Of a DNA stretch of 64,000 nucleotides, positions 13,061 through 26,073 are shown in pieces. Source of the stretch: Galerina marginata (Eukaryota > Basidiomycota > Agaricomycetes > Agaricales > Galerinaceae); contig JAECYW010000011.1 of assembly GCA_023014335.1 (NCBI GenBank), positions 1,426,001 through 1,490,000 of the forward strand, in the 5' to 3' direction. The translations under genes and the position numbers were made by a program. The notes under the pieces were generated by a model. The model was not told the origin of the DNA. It did no database searches and saw nothing but the letters and a program-made list of their open reading frames with translations. How positions within the stretch are numbered: position 1 is the stretch's first letter; each line of letters begins with the position of its first letter.

Positions 13061-15243
13061 ATGGCACCCAATAGATGGTGCAACCTGGCCTCACTGTTGA
13101 TATCCAGCTCTGCTTTTTCATTGACTACTGCCGCTACAGCACCCTGCGTTGGCACCATTGGCTCTCTTGACGGTGAGACTCTTAATTCATCAGCGTTCTC
13201 CCTTCTGAAAGAAGACAGACGTCACTGCTGCTGTCAAATGCACGACTGTGGTCCTCAATAGCTTCACGGTTCCGGCGGGGCAAGCCCTGACCCTCAGCCT
13301 GTTAACTGGAACAACGGTCACCATGAGTACTTATGTCTCCCACTTTCTCTCGAACTTTTTAAAAAGTCTATTTCCCTATTTCGCAGATGGAGACATATCC
13401 TTTGGAAATTTGAGTTGGGCCGGTCCGCTTTTTACCGTCAGGTATAGCCCATGACATCTGTCGTTATTCCGAAATTAACATGGACGTTTGAATAGTGGAA
13501 AGTCCATCACATGTGAGGCAAAACTTGCTTCACTAGATTTTACAGGCTGGGCTAAAGTGAATCAGTTAACGGCAACGGACATAAATTTGACGGAGGCGGT
13601 CCCTTTTATTGGGTGCGCCACAGCTTCTTCCTTTTGGGGAAATCCAGGCTTTACTATCTCCGTTTTCACAGGACGGGCTGGGCGGTAACGGCGGTGTCGT
13701 GAAACCAGCGCCAATGATGAAGTAAGCCTCATAAGTTCCTCATCAATCGCTCTGTCTCACGAATTATCAGAATCAAAATATCTGGTGTCTATGCAGTGAG
13801 TGCTATCTCGCGAAAGAACCTCATCCCAGTTAGATGATTTTTTGAAATCGAAGAACGTTACTGTGGTCAATTCACCTTCAAGAGTCTATTCAATATCCAA
13901 TCCGGCTCCATTAGTGATTACGGACCTCATCATTGATAATTGTGGGTGTCATCCACCTTTTCTTAATTGGTTCATCATTGTGCACTCGCTTCATAGCCCA
14001 AGGAGATGTGCCTAATGCACAGAGCAATGGCCTCGCGGCTGGTGAGTTGGGGTCTGATAAATATTTTCCTCCACTAAGTGAGAGATAGGGCATAACACGG
14101 ACGGGTTTGATTGTAGCACGACAGATCTAATAATCCAGAATAGGTTGGTTATACGAACGGTTCGGATATATGAGTAATGTTGCTGACGAAAACTCACTTT
14201 TCTATCTCCCAGCTATATACATAACCAGGTGCGTATGCAGGATCTAGATGAGAAGACCTAACGCTAATTGAAGAATATTTATTAGGACGACTGTCTCGCG
14301 ATTAACAAAGGCTCGAATATAGTCTTTCAAGGGAATACCTGTATCAACTGGCCACGGTATCTCAGTTGTTAGCATCTTTCTCCTAAATACACGTCATCTG
14401 AATGCTAAGGATAAAGAAACTTTAGGGATCTATCGACTCTGATGTGGTGGTTACTGGGGTAGTGATTTCTGGGAACACGATTATCAACAAGTACGTCCTT
14501 TTCTACATCCATCTAATGGAAATAGTGGCAATATATCAACCTATTTTCAGTGATCAAGCCCTTCGTATCAAGACGAAGGCGTTGTCTACAAACAGCACTG
14601 TCACCAATATCACCTACTCGGTGGGAGCTGACCTATGATATCTCTCAAACCAAGCTCATCTCTCAAGATAGGGAAATGTTGGGACAGGATTGCGCCAATT
14701 TGGGATTCTAATCGATCAGGCGAGTCACTATTTATTTTGGAAAGATACTCAATATCAATGAATGAGTGTCGTCCATCCATCAAGAGCTATCCCGATACAC
14801 TCAAAGTCCCAGGAAACGGCATCATAACCTCGGTGAGCGTACGCGTCGCAGATCATCTACACTCTTGTTCAAGTCCAAGTAACTGAATAGAATGATACTG
14901 CGTCTACTGCGGTCTACAGGCAGTTAACTTTGTCCCGCCTATGAACGTTCTGACTGTGAACACCGGCGCCATGAAAGTCGCGGTTAATTGTGGAGTCGGC
15001 TCCTGCATAGGTATCATTTGATGCTGATAAGATTATGCCGAACTCGTTGATTTGGCTCATTCGCCATTTGTAGGTCCCTGGGACTGGTCCAATCTGCAAG
15101 TTCTTGGTGGTATTCCCGGTACGCGTTCATACATCATGTTCACGGCGTACTTGGCTAGACCTTACCCTGTCGAAGGTCCCATCAACAACTTTACTGGCAT
15201 TATCAACTACCGCCAATGCACTAACCCCGCGTGTGTACCATAG
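13061..15243 (+). CDS. Endopolygalacturonase, GH28 (copy 2)
   Basis: Second GH28 pectinase, same strand and same intron positions as the 10221 gene. The signal peptide runs from MAPNRWCNLASLL; then NGNGHKFDGGGPFYW, HNTDGFD, QDDCLAINKG, GHGIS, DQALRIKTK and a C-terminal part with two cysteines (RQCTNPACVP, stop 15241). At the FYW/DG junction this copy has a normal GT donor (GTGCGC), but a later intron before SYPDTLKVPG (about 14729-14782) appears to use GC (CAG|GCGAGT). One extra base seems present before the GHGIS motif (near 14344). The paralogues differ enough to be functionally distinct isoenzymes rather than a very recent copy. Confidence 0.88.
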
Positions 15244-16092
15244 GCTCAACTTCCCCTTTGATATCATTCTGTATATGGACTAGCGTAGTTGCGAAATCAT
15301 CGAAGTCTGATTGTCTTGAACGCTGGCTAGAATCCAAACCACGCGATTATGGCGCTAAGCACACACAGTCGAACCGACTCAATTGATCCTACTAACTTAT
15401 TAGTACCTCAATTTTCAAAGTGCGCACAACCCTGGTTTTGTGAACTGTAGCATTTCTCTATTTAATTATACATGGAAACAGTGATTCCTCCATGAACAGA
15501 CACACAAGAACGGCCTTGCCAGGGCAAATGATCCAGGGGGAAACAAAAAATAACAGTTAGATACGAAGCGGGGTGAGAGGCAGAGAGGGAAAAGGGGAAT
15601 AACGCGTAAGGAGCGGCGGCGTACGAGCGATTAAGCCGTCGAATATAAGGAGTGTGGGACTACAACTAGGTGGGATGTCAGGCAGGATCGAAGGGGAACG
15701 AAAAAAAGGGGGGAGGAAGGTAGGCAAGGCCGATAATACATAAGAGAGGTAAAGAAAAAAAAATCCGAAGGATGTGATATAACGACGGACCCTGTGCTGA
15801 TAATATATAAAGGAGATGCGGTTGAATGTCGTAAACGGGAGGTGGTGGTATGGCTGAGATTTTGGGATTCGGGGTAGTTGGGCATTGGGTAATTGGTTTG
15901 GGTTGGTTAGGTTAGATAATGTTCGGGGGCGTAATGCCAGACGGGTGAAGATAGGAGAGATGACGAATGCAGGTGTTGATAGGTAGCCGTAAATGACAGA
16001 TGCGAGGGGCCCAAAAATGAGAGAACAGAGGAACGAACAGAAGAGAGGAAATGAGGGCGAGGGCGATGGTGGCGGCGGCGGCCGGTGTGCGT
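15244..16092. other. Intergenic; purine-rich 3' flank of the Rho GEF gene
   Basis: 15540-16080 is strongly GA-rich on the plus strand, that is CT-rich on the minus strand, directly downstream of the cdc24-like stop codon. A 179-codon minus ORF here is Pro/Ser/Leu-rich low complexity and is not supported. Confidence 0.5.
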
Positions 16093-19000
16093 TCATGTGA
16101 CGAAGAGCGTCACCTGTCCGCCAGGTCGGTACTGCTCAAACGCCATCTGCACATCCTCCGTCGAGCCGAGCGAGATCATGTCGCCGTCCTCAGTCCCTGT
16201 ACTTCACGCGCAGAGGGCCATCTTCGCGGCGGGGCCCGCACAGGCGGATCTTCCGCCCAACCTTCTCCACCAAATCACCATATTCCGTCGATCGGGGGAC
16301 CTGGATCACGAAGATGTCTTCATGGAAATGCACCTTGACCTTCACAGGGGGCGACGGCGGGTGGTTCCCAGTCGCGCTGTCGAAGCCCTGCGAGCGCGAG
16401 TTGCGGATGCCCACACCGCCGAGCGACGGACTCGCTCGACCCAAAAGGCGTGATCGGCGACGAGCTGTTCGGGGAAGTAGTCAGAGCTCTCCCCCGTCGA
16501 CTGGCTCGAGCCGCTGCCGCGTTTCCCGCTAGGCACGTTCGTGGGCACTCCATTTGCTTGGCGGTGATCTCGACTCCAGTGTGATTGAGAATGAGGAAGC
16601 GGAGGCGGCGGCATCGCCTTCTGCTGAGGCACGTAGGCGCTCGGCTGGACTCGCACTCCGCGACCGGTTAACCGTCGGCGCAGCGAGGTTGTTCACATTC
16701 AGCGTCGGCGTCTCCGCCCGGGCCCTGCTAGGAGCTCGAAGTGCTATTCGGGCTCTCATAGCCGCTTCGTAGACGCGTCGAGCTAAATTGGCTGCGCAGC
16801 GGCGGCCGTTGCGTCGTCGACGATCTGGGCACAGGGGAGTTACCGAAGCTCGCGTCCGACGCGTAGCTGTTCGCGCTCATGGCCGAGGTCATGCGAGGTG
16901 TGATCGGTCGCAGGGCGCCATTTGCTGACTGCATCGACGCAGAGGGTAACGGGGGAAGGCCGTTGCTCCTCCATTGTGTCATGTTCGGTCCATCCACGCC
17001 TTCCGTGTGCGCACGGGGCTTGTCATAACCCGTGCTAGGACTCGCGTTCCGGTGGCATACTGAGAGAGTTTCGGTGTCCTGCGAGAGATGGGTGTCCCAC
17101 GACCAGAAGCCGAGTATGTGGTAGGAGGATAGTCCTCAAGGTCATCCTCGTCCGGTTCGAAATCAAATCCGTCGTGCGGCGGGTAGCCTTTCGGCCCACT
17201 GCCGTAAGAACTGGCAGCGGTAGTGTACGACGATTGCTCGTCGTATTCGTAGTTCGTGTAACTGGGCCGGCTGCGGACAGTCGAGGGTTGTGAAGATTGT
17301 GAGTACATGGACATGGGGGCACTGGAGCTGGTCGAATAATGCGAGTTCACGAGTCTAGTTTGCGGAGAGGGGTTCGTGCTGTTGGCGGCGACGATGCGGG
17401 ACATGCCAGCGCCAGTGCGCTCCGTAGCGCGTCGCTGGGCAGCCTCTTTGATGAGGCGGTTGATCGTCGCCTCCCACTGCCGCATTTGATCTTCTCGTCG
17501 GCAGCGCAAAGTGAAATATTCTAGGTCGTCATCGCCCTTCCACCATACGGCAAGGGGATAATGGATGGGGATGCCGATGGCTGAAACACAAAAAAGAACA
17601 AGGTGGAAAAGAAAAAAAGAAGACCCGTCAGCTTCGGCTAGAAATGATCAACAATTGAAAAAAATACGAACTTGAGGAGGGGCGTGCTGGTACAGGGACG
17701 GCCTGAGTGACATTTCCGAGAAAAATACGGCCCTTCAACAGAAGAGGCGTGTTCTTCTGCGTCGCGCCATTGCCGCCAGGTAGGGTGGTGAGTGGTAGAG
17801 GCGTAGGCTGCTTCTTCAGAATAGAGCCATTCTTGTTCACACCCTTTCCGTTTTTGGCAGGTTGTGCGAGAGCCTCCTTGCAGCAGAGGATGATTCGCTC
17901 GAACAAGAATACGTGGTACTCCCGATCAATGTCGGATTTAGTCACCACAAAGACGTCGTCGAGGAGGAGCTCTCCAAAGTTCTCTAAATGATGGCCTTTC
18001 CAGTCGTCGATTCTAGAATGGAGACTCTTGACAGTTAGCTCATTTTCGGCGCGCCGTTGTGCCTCGTTGATCTTATCCGTGATACGTTTCGCGGCAGTCT
18101 GACCCACGCTTGAGCTCGTCATAGTGAGCGTAACTCGACGGAGAGCATGCTTTGAGAAGTGACTATAGACAACCGACATGAGTATGACTTGACATTCGGA
18201 AAACCCGAGGAGTGACGGAATAGACGTACGTCAAGGAGGAGAGGGTACTTGCAGATGCGCTGAATTGGTTTGATAAGCAAACCGGGCAGCTCGCCTTTGC
18301 ACGTTGATCAAGTGGTTCAGAGGCTGTTGACACATGTTTGGTCAGCATTCGGACATTCCCGATGGCAAGTTGTCAGGGAGATGATTGTGGCATTCGGTGT
18401 GAAACGAACCAAGATGCCCCCATCTTGGAATGTGGGAGGGGTAAAAGAAAATATAGACTCACAACAAGGTTCTGCTCGTTAGCTAGCATGAGTTCGGTTG
18501 CGTTTGTATAATTAGCGCAATAAGGCTCATAGACAATAAATTCGTCTTCCTATAATGGGATAATCAAGAAGGAGGGAGAAAGAGAAGCACAGAGTGAGCA
18601 ACGACAATGGGAACTCCGCATAGAGTACATGGGAAGATAATTGACTCACGCTTTCGAGGAAGTGTTGGCCCCATCGTTGTTCTTGCCACGGGAGCTCTGC
18701 AGTGCTCTCGAGGCGAATGAGGAACTTGCGTTGGAAATTAAGGAGTTTGTTCAGATTCGGGAAGAGGAGGTGAATGGTATCCTGATCCATAAGGTTTGCA
18801 TGGGATAAGGCGGTCGAGTATTTCTAGAACAATCAAGGTTGGCGGTTACCCTAGAAGAGTAATATGAAAGCACGCACCTGCATAATTTCGAGGTCCTGCA
18901 CAGTATTTCCGCTCGGTCTCTACCATCTCTTTAATGATGTTGTTTTGGGCGGAATCTTTAGGATTTGAGGGCTGCTGTGATACAAGGGTGTCGGATAGGG

Positions 19001-19644
19001 AGTCGGTTGAGCCATATTCCAGCGTGGACTGTGGGGAGGGCGGTGATTGTTCAAATGCATCCGGGGGGAGGTGGTTTACGATAGCAGTGACGGTGTTGAT
19101 AACCTTGGCTGGGGCGTAAGAAGCTGTGGCATAGTCCATTCAAGTCGGGAAACGCACCTTGACCAAACCATCGGTCGAATTCCGGTCCCAGAGGTCCGTC
19201 ACCGTGAAGAGCTCGCAGCCCGGAATCTCCTGCATCACATTGGGCGTCCGTATCTGCATTGCAAAAGAGGGCAATGGCATGCTTCTTCGCGCGGTCGGGG
19301 TTTGCGTCGTACTGCTCCTGGTTGAAGGACGAGTTGTTGAGTTTCTTGAAGCCTGCCTCCTCTGGCAGCTGGTCAAAGATGTAGCAGAGAGGCGTGCCGT
19401 AGGAGAAGAGGTCCCATAGTTGGGTTACGGGGTCTGTGGACTGCCGAGAGTCGGGGGAGGACGCGGAAAAGTAGTGGGCAAAGCCACGGATTCTGAGAAG
19501 CCTAGCTCTGAGAGACGAGCATTGCTGGTAGAGGGAGGTGGACTGGGAGGCGGCCTTGTTGAGGAGAGTGTTGTTGGCGTTGGTGTCGATGAGGAGGCCA
19601 GTGGTGGATACGATAGATTTTTTGCGACCTGCGACGGAGGTCAT
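16093..19644 (-). CDS. cdc24: Cdc24-like Rho guanine-nucleotide exchange factor (frame breaks)
   Basis: Exchange factor that activates Cdc42 at sites of polar growth. Order of domains: calponin-homology-like N-terminus (LWDLFSYGTPLCYIFDQLPE), DH/RhoGEF domain (IIKEMVETERKY, then the MDQDTIHLLFPNLNKLLNFQ segment and a PIQRICKYPLLL-type motif across an intron), PH domain (ENFGELLLDDVF ... HVFLFERIILCCKEA ... DDLEYFTLRCRREDQMRQW), a long Ser/Pro-rich linker, and a C-terminal PB1 domain ending GGQVTLFVT with stop at 16093. PB1 binds the scaffold Bem1/Scd2 in yeasts. Start is ATG at 19644. The frame changes by one base at about 19264 (four T on the coding strand where three are expected), then around 17035, 16735, 16640, 16440 and 16191. 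The one near 17035 could instead be an intron. Cdc24 is essential in yeasts, so sequence error is the simpler reading. Confidence 0.85.
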
Positions 19645-22600
19645 AGTAGGGGGAGGGTTGTGGTGGAAGGGGGAAACCTGTAGCAGCGATACAAGTCCAG
19701 ATCCAAGATCAACCTTGGCTCGCTTAGCTTTAAACTCCGCTTGCCAGATCAAACATGCTCCTGATCAACTCTTTCCTTTTTCTATTGTCCACTTCCCCCT
19801 TGTCCGCCAGACAATGCTTGCCATTATGTCCACCCTACGCTCTTGTGCGCCCCATTACTCCCTATTTTATTCCTCTGAACACAGGCAGAATGGCCTCTCT
19901 GCAATATGTTTTTTGATTCCCGATCCACCGGCAGATTTCGTCTCCCTCGTGGCAAAGGGGCACACGCGTCTCGCTAACCACTCTGGCTCGCCAAACTCTT
20001 CTCCGAGGCCCTTCTCCCGTCCTCACAACTACCTGCCCTCCTCCGAGTCCTGCGCTATTTTCAACAGTTCGAGCTGATGAATCGAGCGTGGGCGTGGTTA
20101 CCCCTCTTGGGTCACTCCGATCGTATCATCGCCCCAGATTCCAGAACAGATCGCATAGAAAAACACAGATTTTTTAAAAATAACCACACGGACACGGCCC
20201 CTCACGGAACCTGTCATGCCCGAAACTTGATAGAGCCGCCATCAATTCGCCTCTTCTGGGTATTTTCGTCCATCCGTCTAATTTCAGCGCTTTCCAGAGC
20301 GTAGCAATGCCTATAGTAACTGCTAGACGCGCATTCGTACCCTTCTCCGGTGCATAGTTGCCCGAAGGCTCCCTCGCTGCTATCTACTCCGATGACCCCC
20401 GTCCTAGTCTGGTTGCGAGTCTTCTATTCCTGCATTAGTTCTAGGCCAGACACATAGAACACGACCTACAACGATGATATCACATCACATCCGAGTTTCT
20501 GTGTGTGTAATCCCTTCTAGCCGCTCTCTTCTTCACAGGAGTTTCATAACCGTCGGCATACCCCCTTCACCAATAAGTCATCCCCCTCCCTTATATTATT
20601 GATTCGATCCGGACAAGCCATGACCAAGTCAAGTTTAACCTTTTTACTCACCATCCCCGGAACGACAACGCACATCACCTGTGATAATATAGCAACACAA
20701 ACAACCCTCCCTCTTGGTCCTCTTTAGCACTCGCGCCGGACTGTGCATTCCAACTTCCTCGTCGCCGGAACCCCGGAGAGTTTGCGGTGAGCATTGTTCT
20801 TCCTTTCGTTCCCTCCTGCCCGAGGGTTCACCGCAGTCCCATTCGCAACCGTCGGGTTGGCAAGTGGGTTATGTTAACCGCTTTCCGTGCTCATGCCCGT
20901 ATGCTCTCCCGGTGCGCAGTGGCGTGTCTAGGCCTCGACGTTTCAACGAAGCGCAACTGGCGACCATTGTTCTAATTTAAATTGCACGAGCGCGCCCGTA
21001 TCGACCCCAGCGAGGTCACAATGGCCTCTTAGGTGTCTGAAGCAGGCCACTTGACTCGCACTTGAAGGAAAACATACCGGAATTCCCCACCGTGGGTTTT
21101 TCGGTTTCGGTGTTCAAATGCACTGACCAATTCAGCTGATCTCTCATGATCATGTACTCACTCTTCAAAGCTTCAAACCTCCGCTTCCCTTGATCTTCAA
21201 ACTCTCACGTTTTACTGCTCGCTGTCCCACTCTAATCCCAGAAAATTTTCGTCAAGAGCACAAGCCTGCAGAAGCGGATCGACAGCGCATATTTTCTGTT
21301 GGGCTTCTATCGATCAGAGGGCGTATGCACACCCGACATGGCGCCTATATACAATGTCAACTATTTCATATTTCGCGGGGCCCCAATTTGATTTTTAGAT
21401 TAGCGGATCCTTTTGCTGGTTTCTTTTCAGAAAGAACCCTCCTAGAAACTTCCCCGCATGGCTGGAAGGGGATGAGTAATGGCTGGTCAGTGATATTGCG
21501 AACTGCAGCTGACCCGCCTCGCGTCAAGAGGCGTTCAGCAGCTGGTCGCGTGCTTTATTATGAGGAATCGCGGTCCTTGTCAGTTTTATTATTCTAAACT
21601 ACCCAAGCTTGTCTATGACCACCTTATTATGTTTTACTTACGAGAAGACAATGGCTTTTGTGGCTCAGGTTCGGTCCAGGGTCGGATGCACAATGCGCGC
21701 TCGTAAAAATAGCAAATGTAGCGCGCATACCATGCGTCACACACAACTAAGTGGGTCCGAGACTCCGAAAGGATCCAAGTGTCTTCCTATCTACCTATCT
21801 ACTTAGAAATTTATTCACCAAAAACTAAAATGAACGCGGTCGTTCATCGATCCCTCGCCACCGCCGCCACCGATAATGTATTCGCGATCGGTGGGCATCC
21901 CAATCTCTAATTTCCGTCGAGCCTCCATCTCCGCATACGCCGACCGCGCCCGTCCCGCGCCGCCACCATTCCGACTCCGAGACCCGAGCTCTGGCAGCAC
22001 AGCCTTCGAAGGACTTGCAATGATCCGTTCGTGATTGGTTTCTGCATTTCCTTGTTCCACAATCAGCATGATGATGCTCCACCTCGAAGCCTCGAATTCG
22101 AACATATCAGCTCTTCTGACACGGCTCCTCACTCGACAGTGGGCTTGGAACCGGAAGACCAAGGCCAGGCGCGCTTTGACTCAGCGGGATCAGAGTCCGG
22201 GAGACTAGCCGTGACGGTACGCCCTCCCTCTGCGCCACCGTCCGACTTTCGCGTGTTTCAAATAACAGAATGCGCCAGCTGGAGGCGTAAGCCTAACGTA
22301 CGTATGGAATTTGTAAAGGGGGTTCTGGCTGACAGGCAGGATCAATGATATGATGAAGCAAAAGAAAGGAAGTGTTTTGGCGATATCGAATGACCTCCGA
22401 AGTTCTGACGCGGCGGGCCAGCCGAGTCCCAAACGCATGTCATGCATATGGCCTCCGTACTGATACCCTCCGATACTCCTGGAGTGGACTGCCACGGCGA
22501 GCTTATGAAGACTACCTTGGATATGTCAGGACTCATGCAGCTTGACCGCCAATGTCGTCGGAGCGTTTACAGGGGACAGTGTCCTTAGTGGGTTGACCTC

Positions 22601-25600
22601 GAGCTTGCTAGGACGAGCGAGCGTCTGGTCATCTAGCCGTCAGATTCCCTGTGATATCTTCGCTTCGTTCAAAGCATCTAGTCTCACGGAGGACAATGTA
22701 CTTGTTATCTTGGACAGTCGACTCAAGCTGCCGTGCTCTCACCACCGATGGTAATGTCGCCTTATTGGTGACGGATCGTGTCTGCGCCTGCGTCTCGCCA
22801 ATGCAGAATCGACTGATGGTGCACTGCCAAAACGGCTCAGATCCGGCTTCGCCTCACTTGCTTGGCTTGGACCGTTTCCTCTGAGGCACCGCGCTAATAA
22901 TGGCCATCCTTCTAGCTATTCTTGGCCAGCAAGACTCCGCTGACATACGACAACTGCTTTACTTCGATATCACGCCTTAATAGTGTCAGTGCCAACCTCT
23001 GGCAGCGCCAGAGTGGGACGCCAATCCTAAGAGCACCGGCTGTGACTCCGAGCCACCTTCCAAGTAAAGGGATGTTTTTCTCTGTCGCCATCTATTTCTG
23101 CCTTCAGTCTAGATTGTCTAGTACACGCTGAAATGGACGCCCGACACATCCTAATTAACACGGGCAATCCGCAGTAGCGCCTCGATGGAGGCGCCCTCTC
23201 ATCATCGCCATATCTGCGCTGCAGTACTGAAAAAGATCTGTTCTATCACGGATCTGGCTTCGTTGGAGCGCCTGAGGGCATGGATCGGCCCCCATCCACT
23301 GGTGATGATGTGGAAATCGATGCCTTGCTCTGATTGACGGCACGCACTACCTAAGTGTTCTGTTATCACAGTCAAAACGGAGCCCCGCTTGGTCAACATC
23401 AGATAGGGAGAAAGCAAACATATCTGGCACATCATTGACATGGGTATCAAGGCAACCAGTCAGTACAGTCCGGGTGTGATATACAGGTTATTCTGGCTCT
23501 GCAGTCATCAAATTAAAGAAATTTGGCAGTGACATGATCGTGATCATGCTTTCCTTTGCAAAAATAGACTCCGTCTTTGTATTCGCGGGAGCGTCCGCGT
23601 CCGATTATCAGTTTACTTGTGAGCCTGCTAAAGCCGCTTCCATTACCTACAGCCACTCGCGGAGGCGGAATTGTCGCTATAATTATGGCGTTTGGGCGAG
23701 TGTAAGTGGTATACGTATACCCTATCTATATCTACTAATTACACTGATGGTGTACTCATATTGTGCAAGCATGCGGGCTACATGTTATCTTTCACCGTTA
23801 TACCCGTCGTAGGATGTGGGCAGCATATATGGACTCCGATATGACTTCGATTGTGATCAAGGGCTCTCTCACAGAACTTCGTGGATCCATCTACACATGT
23901 TCAAGGGAAAGCATGTCAGTGAAGCCTCCACATCATATTCTTGATGAAAATGTGGAGGAATCGTCGACACTACTTCTAATCTTATCGTATACCCTGATGC
24001 CAAGTAGTGCCGTTTATAACCGTGTACTGAATGGAAACCGGATGACGAAGGACAGGAAAGCCCTTTGACAAGCTTAAGACGTGGGACAAACAACCTCGCG
24101 AAAAACGGACATTTAGACATTGCTGCAGCTGGGCGAGCCGATGGTTCAGTTCACTTGAAGTCACAGTTCGAATTGGCTAGGACAGCTCGGAGACAAAAAA
24201 GGTAAAAGGCGCAGAATCGACAACCTTATATAGCCCTGTGGCGCATTTAATCGTAGACATCTCCGCGTTTGAAGGAGGGCCTCATTAGAGAAAATGAAAG
24301 CTGCCTAGGTGTCCAGTCAACTGCCAGGTTATAACCAAGTCGATAAACCGTTCTGGGGTAGCCTTTCGAGCGACGCACAGCATGACACCACAGTGACCAC
24401 TCATGGCATCACAGGATGACGGCTTGTTGATGGGCGATCAGGCCTAACGCGTAAGGACTCAGGTTGTTGCCTTTCAGTTGCAGGTAGGTAGGTATAGGAA
24501 AGATGGATTATCATCGGTTAAGAGACACCACATGTGTGAACCAGATTAGATAAATATAATGCCAAAATGTCCAGCAAGCTAAAGAATTTCCTATCAAGCA
24601 CATTCAAGCACATGCAGAATCTAGCGCGTCACCGAGGTCCCGTGTCCTGGTCGAAAGCCTGAGAGGTTTCTGAGATGTCACCGAATAGAAGTGACCAATT
24701 ATACTGTAGTGTTTGCGGTTCCGTGATCACCAGTACTAGAGTCTAGGGCACTTTGACGCGCTTCCATGTGCCAGTGTAGGGAATGTTAGATATCCTCTTA
24801 ATCTCGACAAACAGACAAGAAAACCCTTGGGAATGACTGCGGAAGGCAGCCAACGTTCGCAGAGTAAATGCCGTCGGAAAAAGGAAGCTGCGGAGGTAGT
24901 TTGAAGGCAGCCAGGAATTTGCAGATAGGCTTTCTCGAGTGAAAACCCGCCGAACCTCCCTCCCAGAAGTTATAGAGGAGGCAGAAAAGACTCTTGAATG
25001 TCAACATTGAGCGCAATACTACTAACGTAATGATTATTCTATCTCGACCTTCCCTTCCCGAATGAGAAACCCAGAGCACAGCGTGGTTCAAAAATAGATG
25101 GAGGACTCGGCCTCCCGCCAATTATTTATTATGTGTAAGGGTTATCGTTCGGGCTACGAAGCGGCCGTAATCGCGGGTAGATTTTATGGGAAGAAATATG
25201 TGGCGCCTGAGCTTAATATGGTAGTTCGATCCAAGTTCGATCATTCCGAAGGTGCCCGAAGCTCCGAGCGCTTCCTAAGACTTCCCCGCATTCAATCGCA
25301 GTGCCTCCATTTCGACCTTTACCTCGCTTTCATTCAATTACTACAAATGGAGAATTTCAGACTTAGCCAGGAGGCTACTCAAATACATACTACATAGGGG
25401 CTCTGCCCAGGGGATTGTTAACTCGCCAAACTGAACAAATAGGTCATCAGATAGAAAGATAGTGTGTTCTACCTGAGACCATTTACCTATTTTTCGAATT
25501 CGAACAAGATAACGACTATATAGATGATTACGGGCGAGTGATTTGGCTCTTGTATGGCTTTTGGCATCCGCAAAAATGCAGGTGGTCACATGGGACTGGG

Positions 25601-26073
25601 ACTGGAAAAAAGGAGCCAGGTTTTCTCGAGGTAATGTGGCATATTGTTATTGTGGGCAGAGTCGCTACCATCGATCGAGACAAGGGTGTGAAGTCATAGA
25701 TATAGTTAACCTTACATGACAGAGGCCAGACGACTGAAGGTTTCTGACAACATGAATGATAAAGAAATTCACCAGTGGACCCACAATAACCATAAGTGGG
25801 TCACGAAGATTACTAAGCAAAGAATTCTGGGAACGAGTGGTTTTTGGTCTAACCAAATTTGTTTGCGTGCTGAGAGGATTCGCCTCGTTGCAGTTACAAT
25901 ATTATTTGGAGTACTGAAGCTTACTTATTTGCTTCCCATTCGGACATGGAACAAATCAGAAAGTGTGATCCAGTCTCCAAAGTGAGTGCGGTAGAGCGTC
26001 ATGAAAACCAATACCAATACCAATACTCATATATGGAACCAATAAGCATACCACCAACGACGTACATACACCA
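19645..26073. other. Long gene-poor stretch, no supported gene
   Basis: Short ORFs on both strands only. Possible but unproven: minus-strand exons at 24120, 23450-23202, 22495 and 22162-21815, which would form one gene starting below a CTATATAAGG box near 24225. Splice phases could not be joined into a convincing protein and no domain is recognised. The 25.1-26.0 kb part shows nothing. Confidence 0.4.

Noticed and set aside
15557..16096. 179-codon minus-strand ORF
   Set aside because: Pro/Ser/Leu-rich translation of a CT-rich 3' flank of cdc24; no domain.
21815..24120. Possible multi-exon minus-strand gene below a CTATATAAGG box
   Set aside because: Exons could not be joined in phase to a coherent protein; left as unresolved rather than called.
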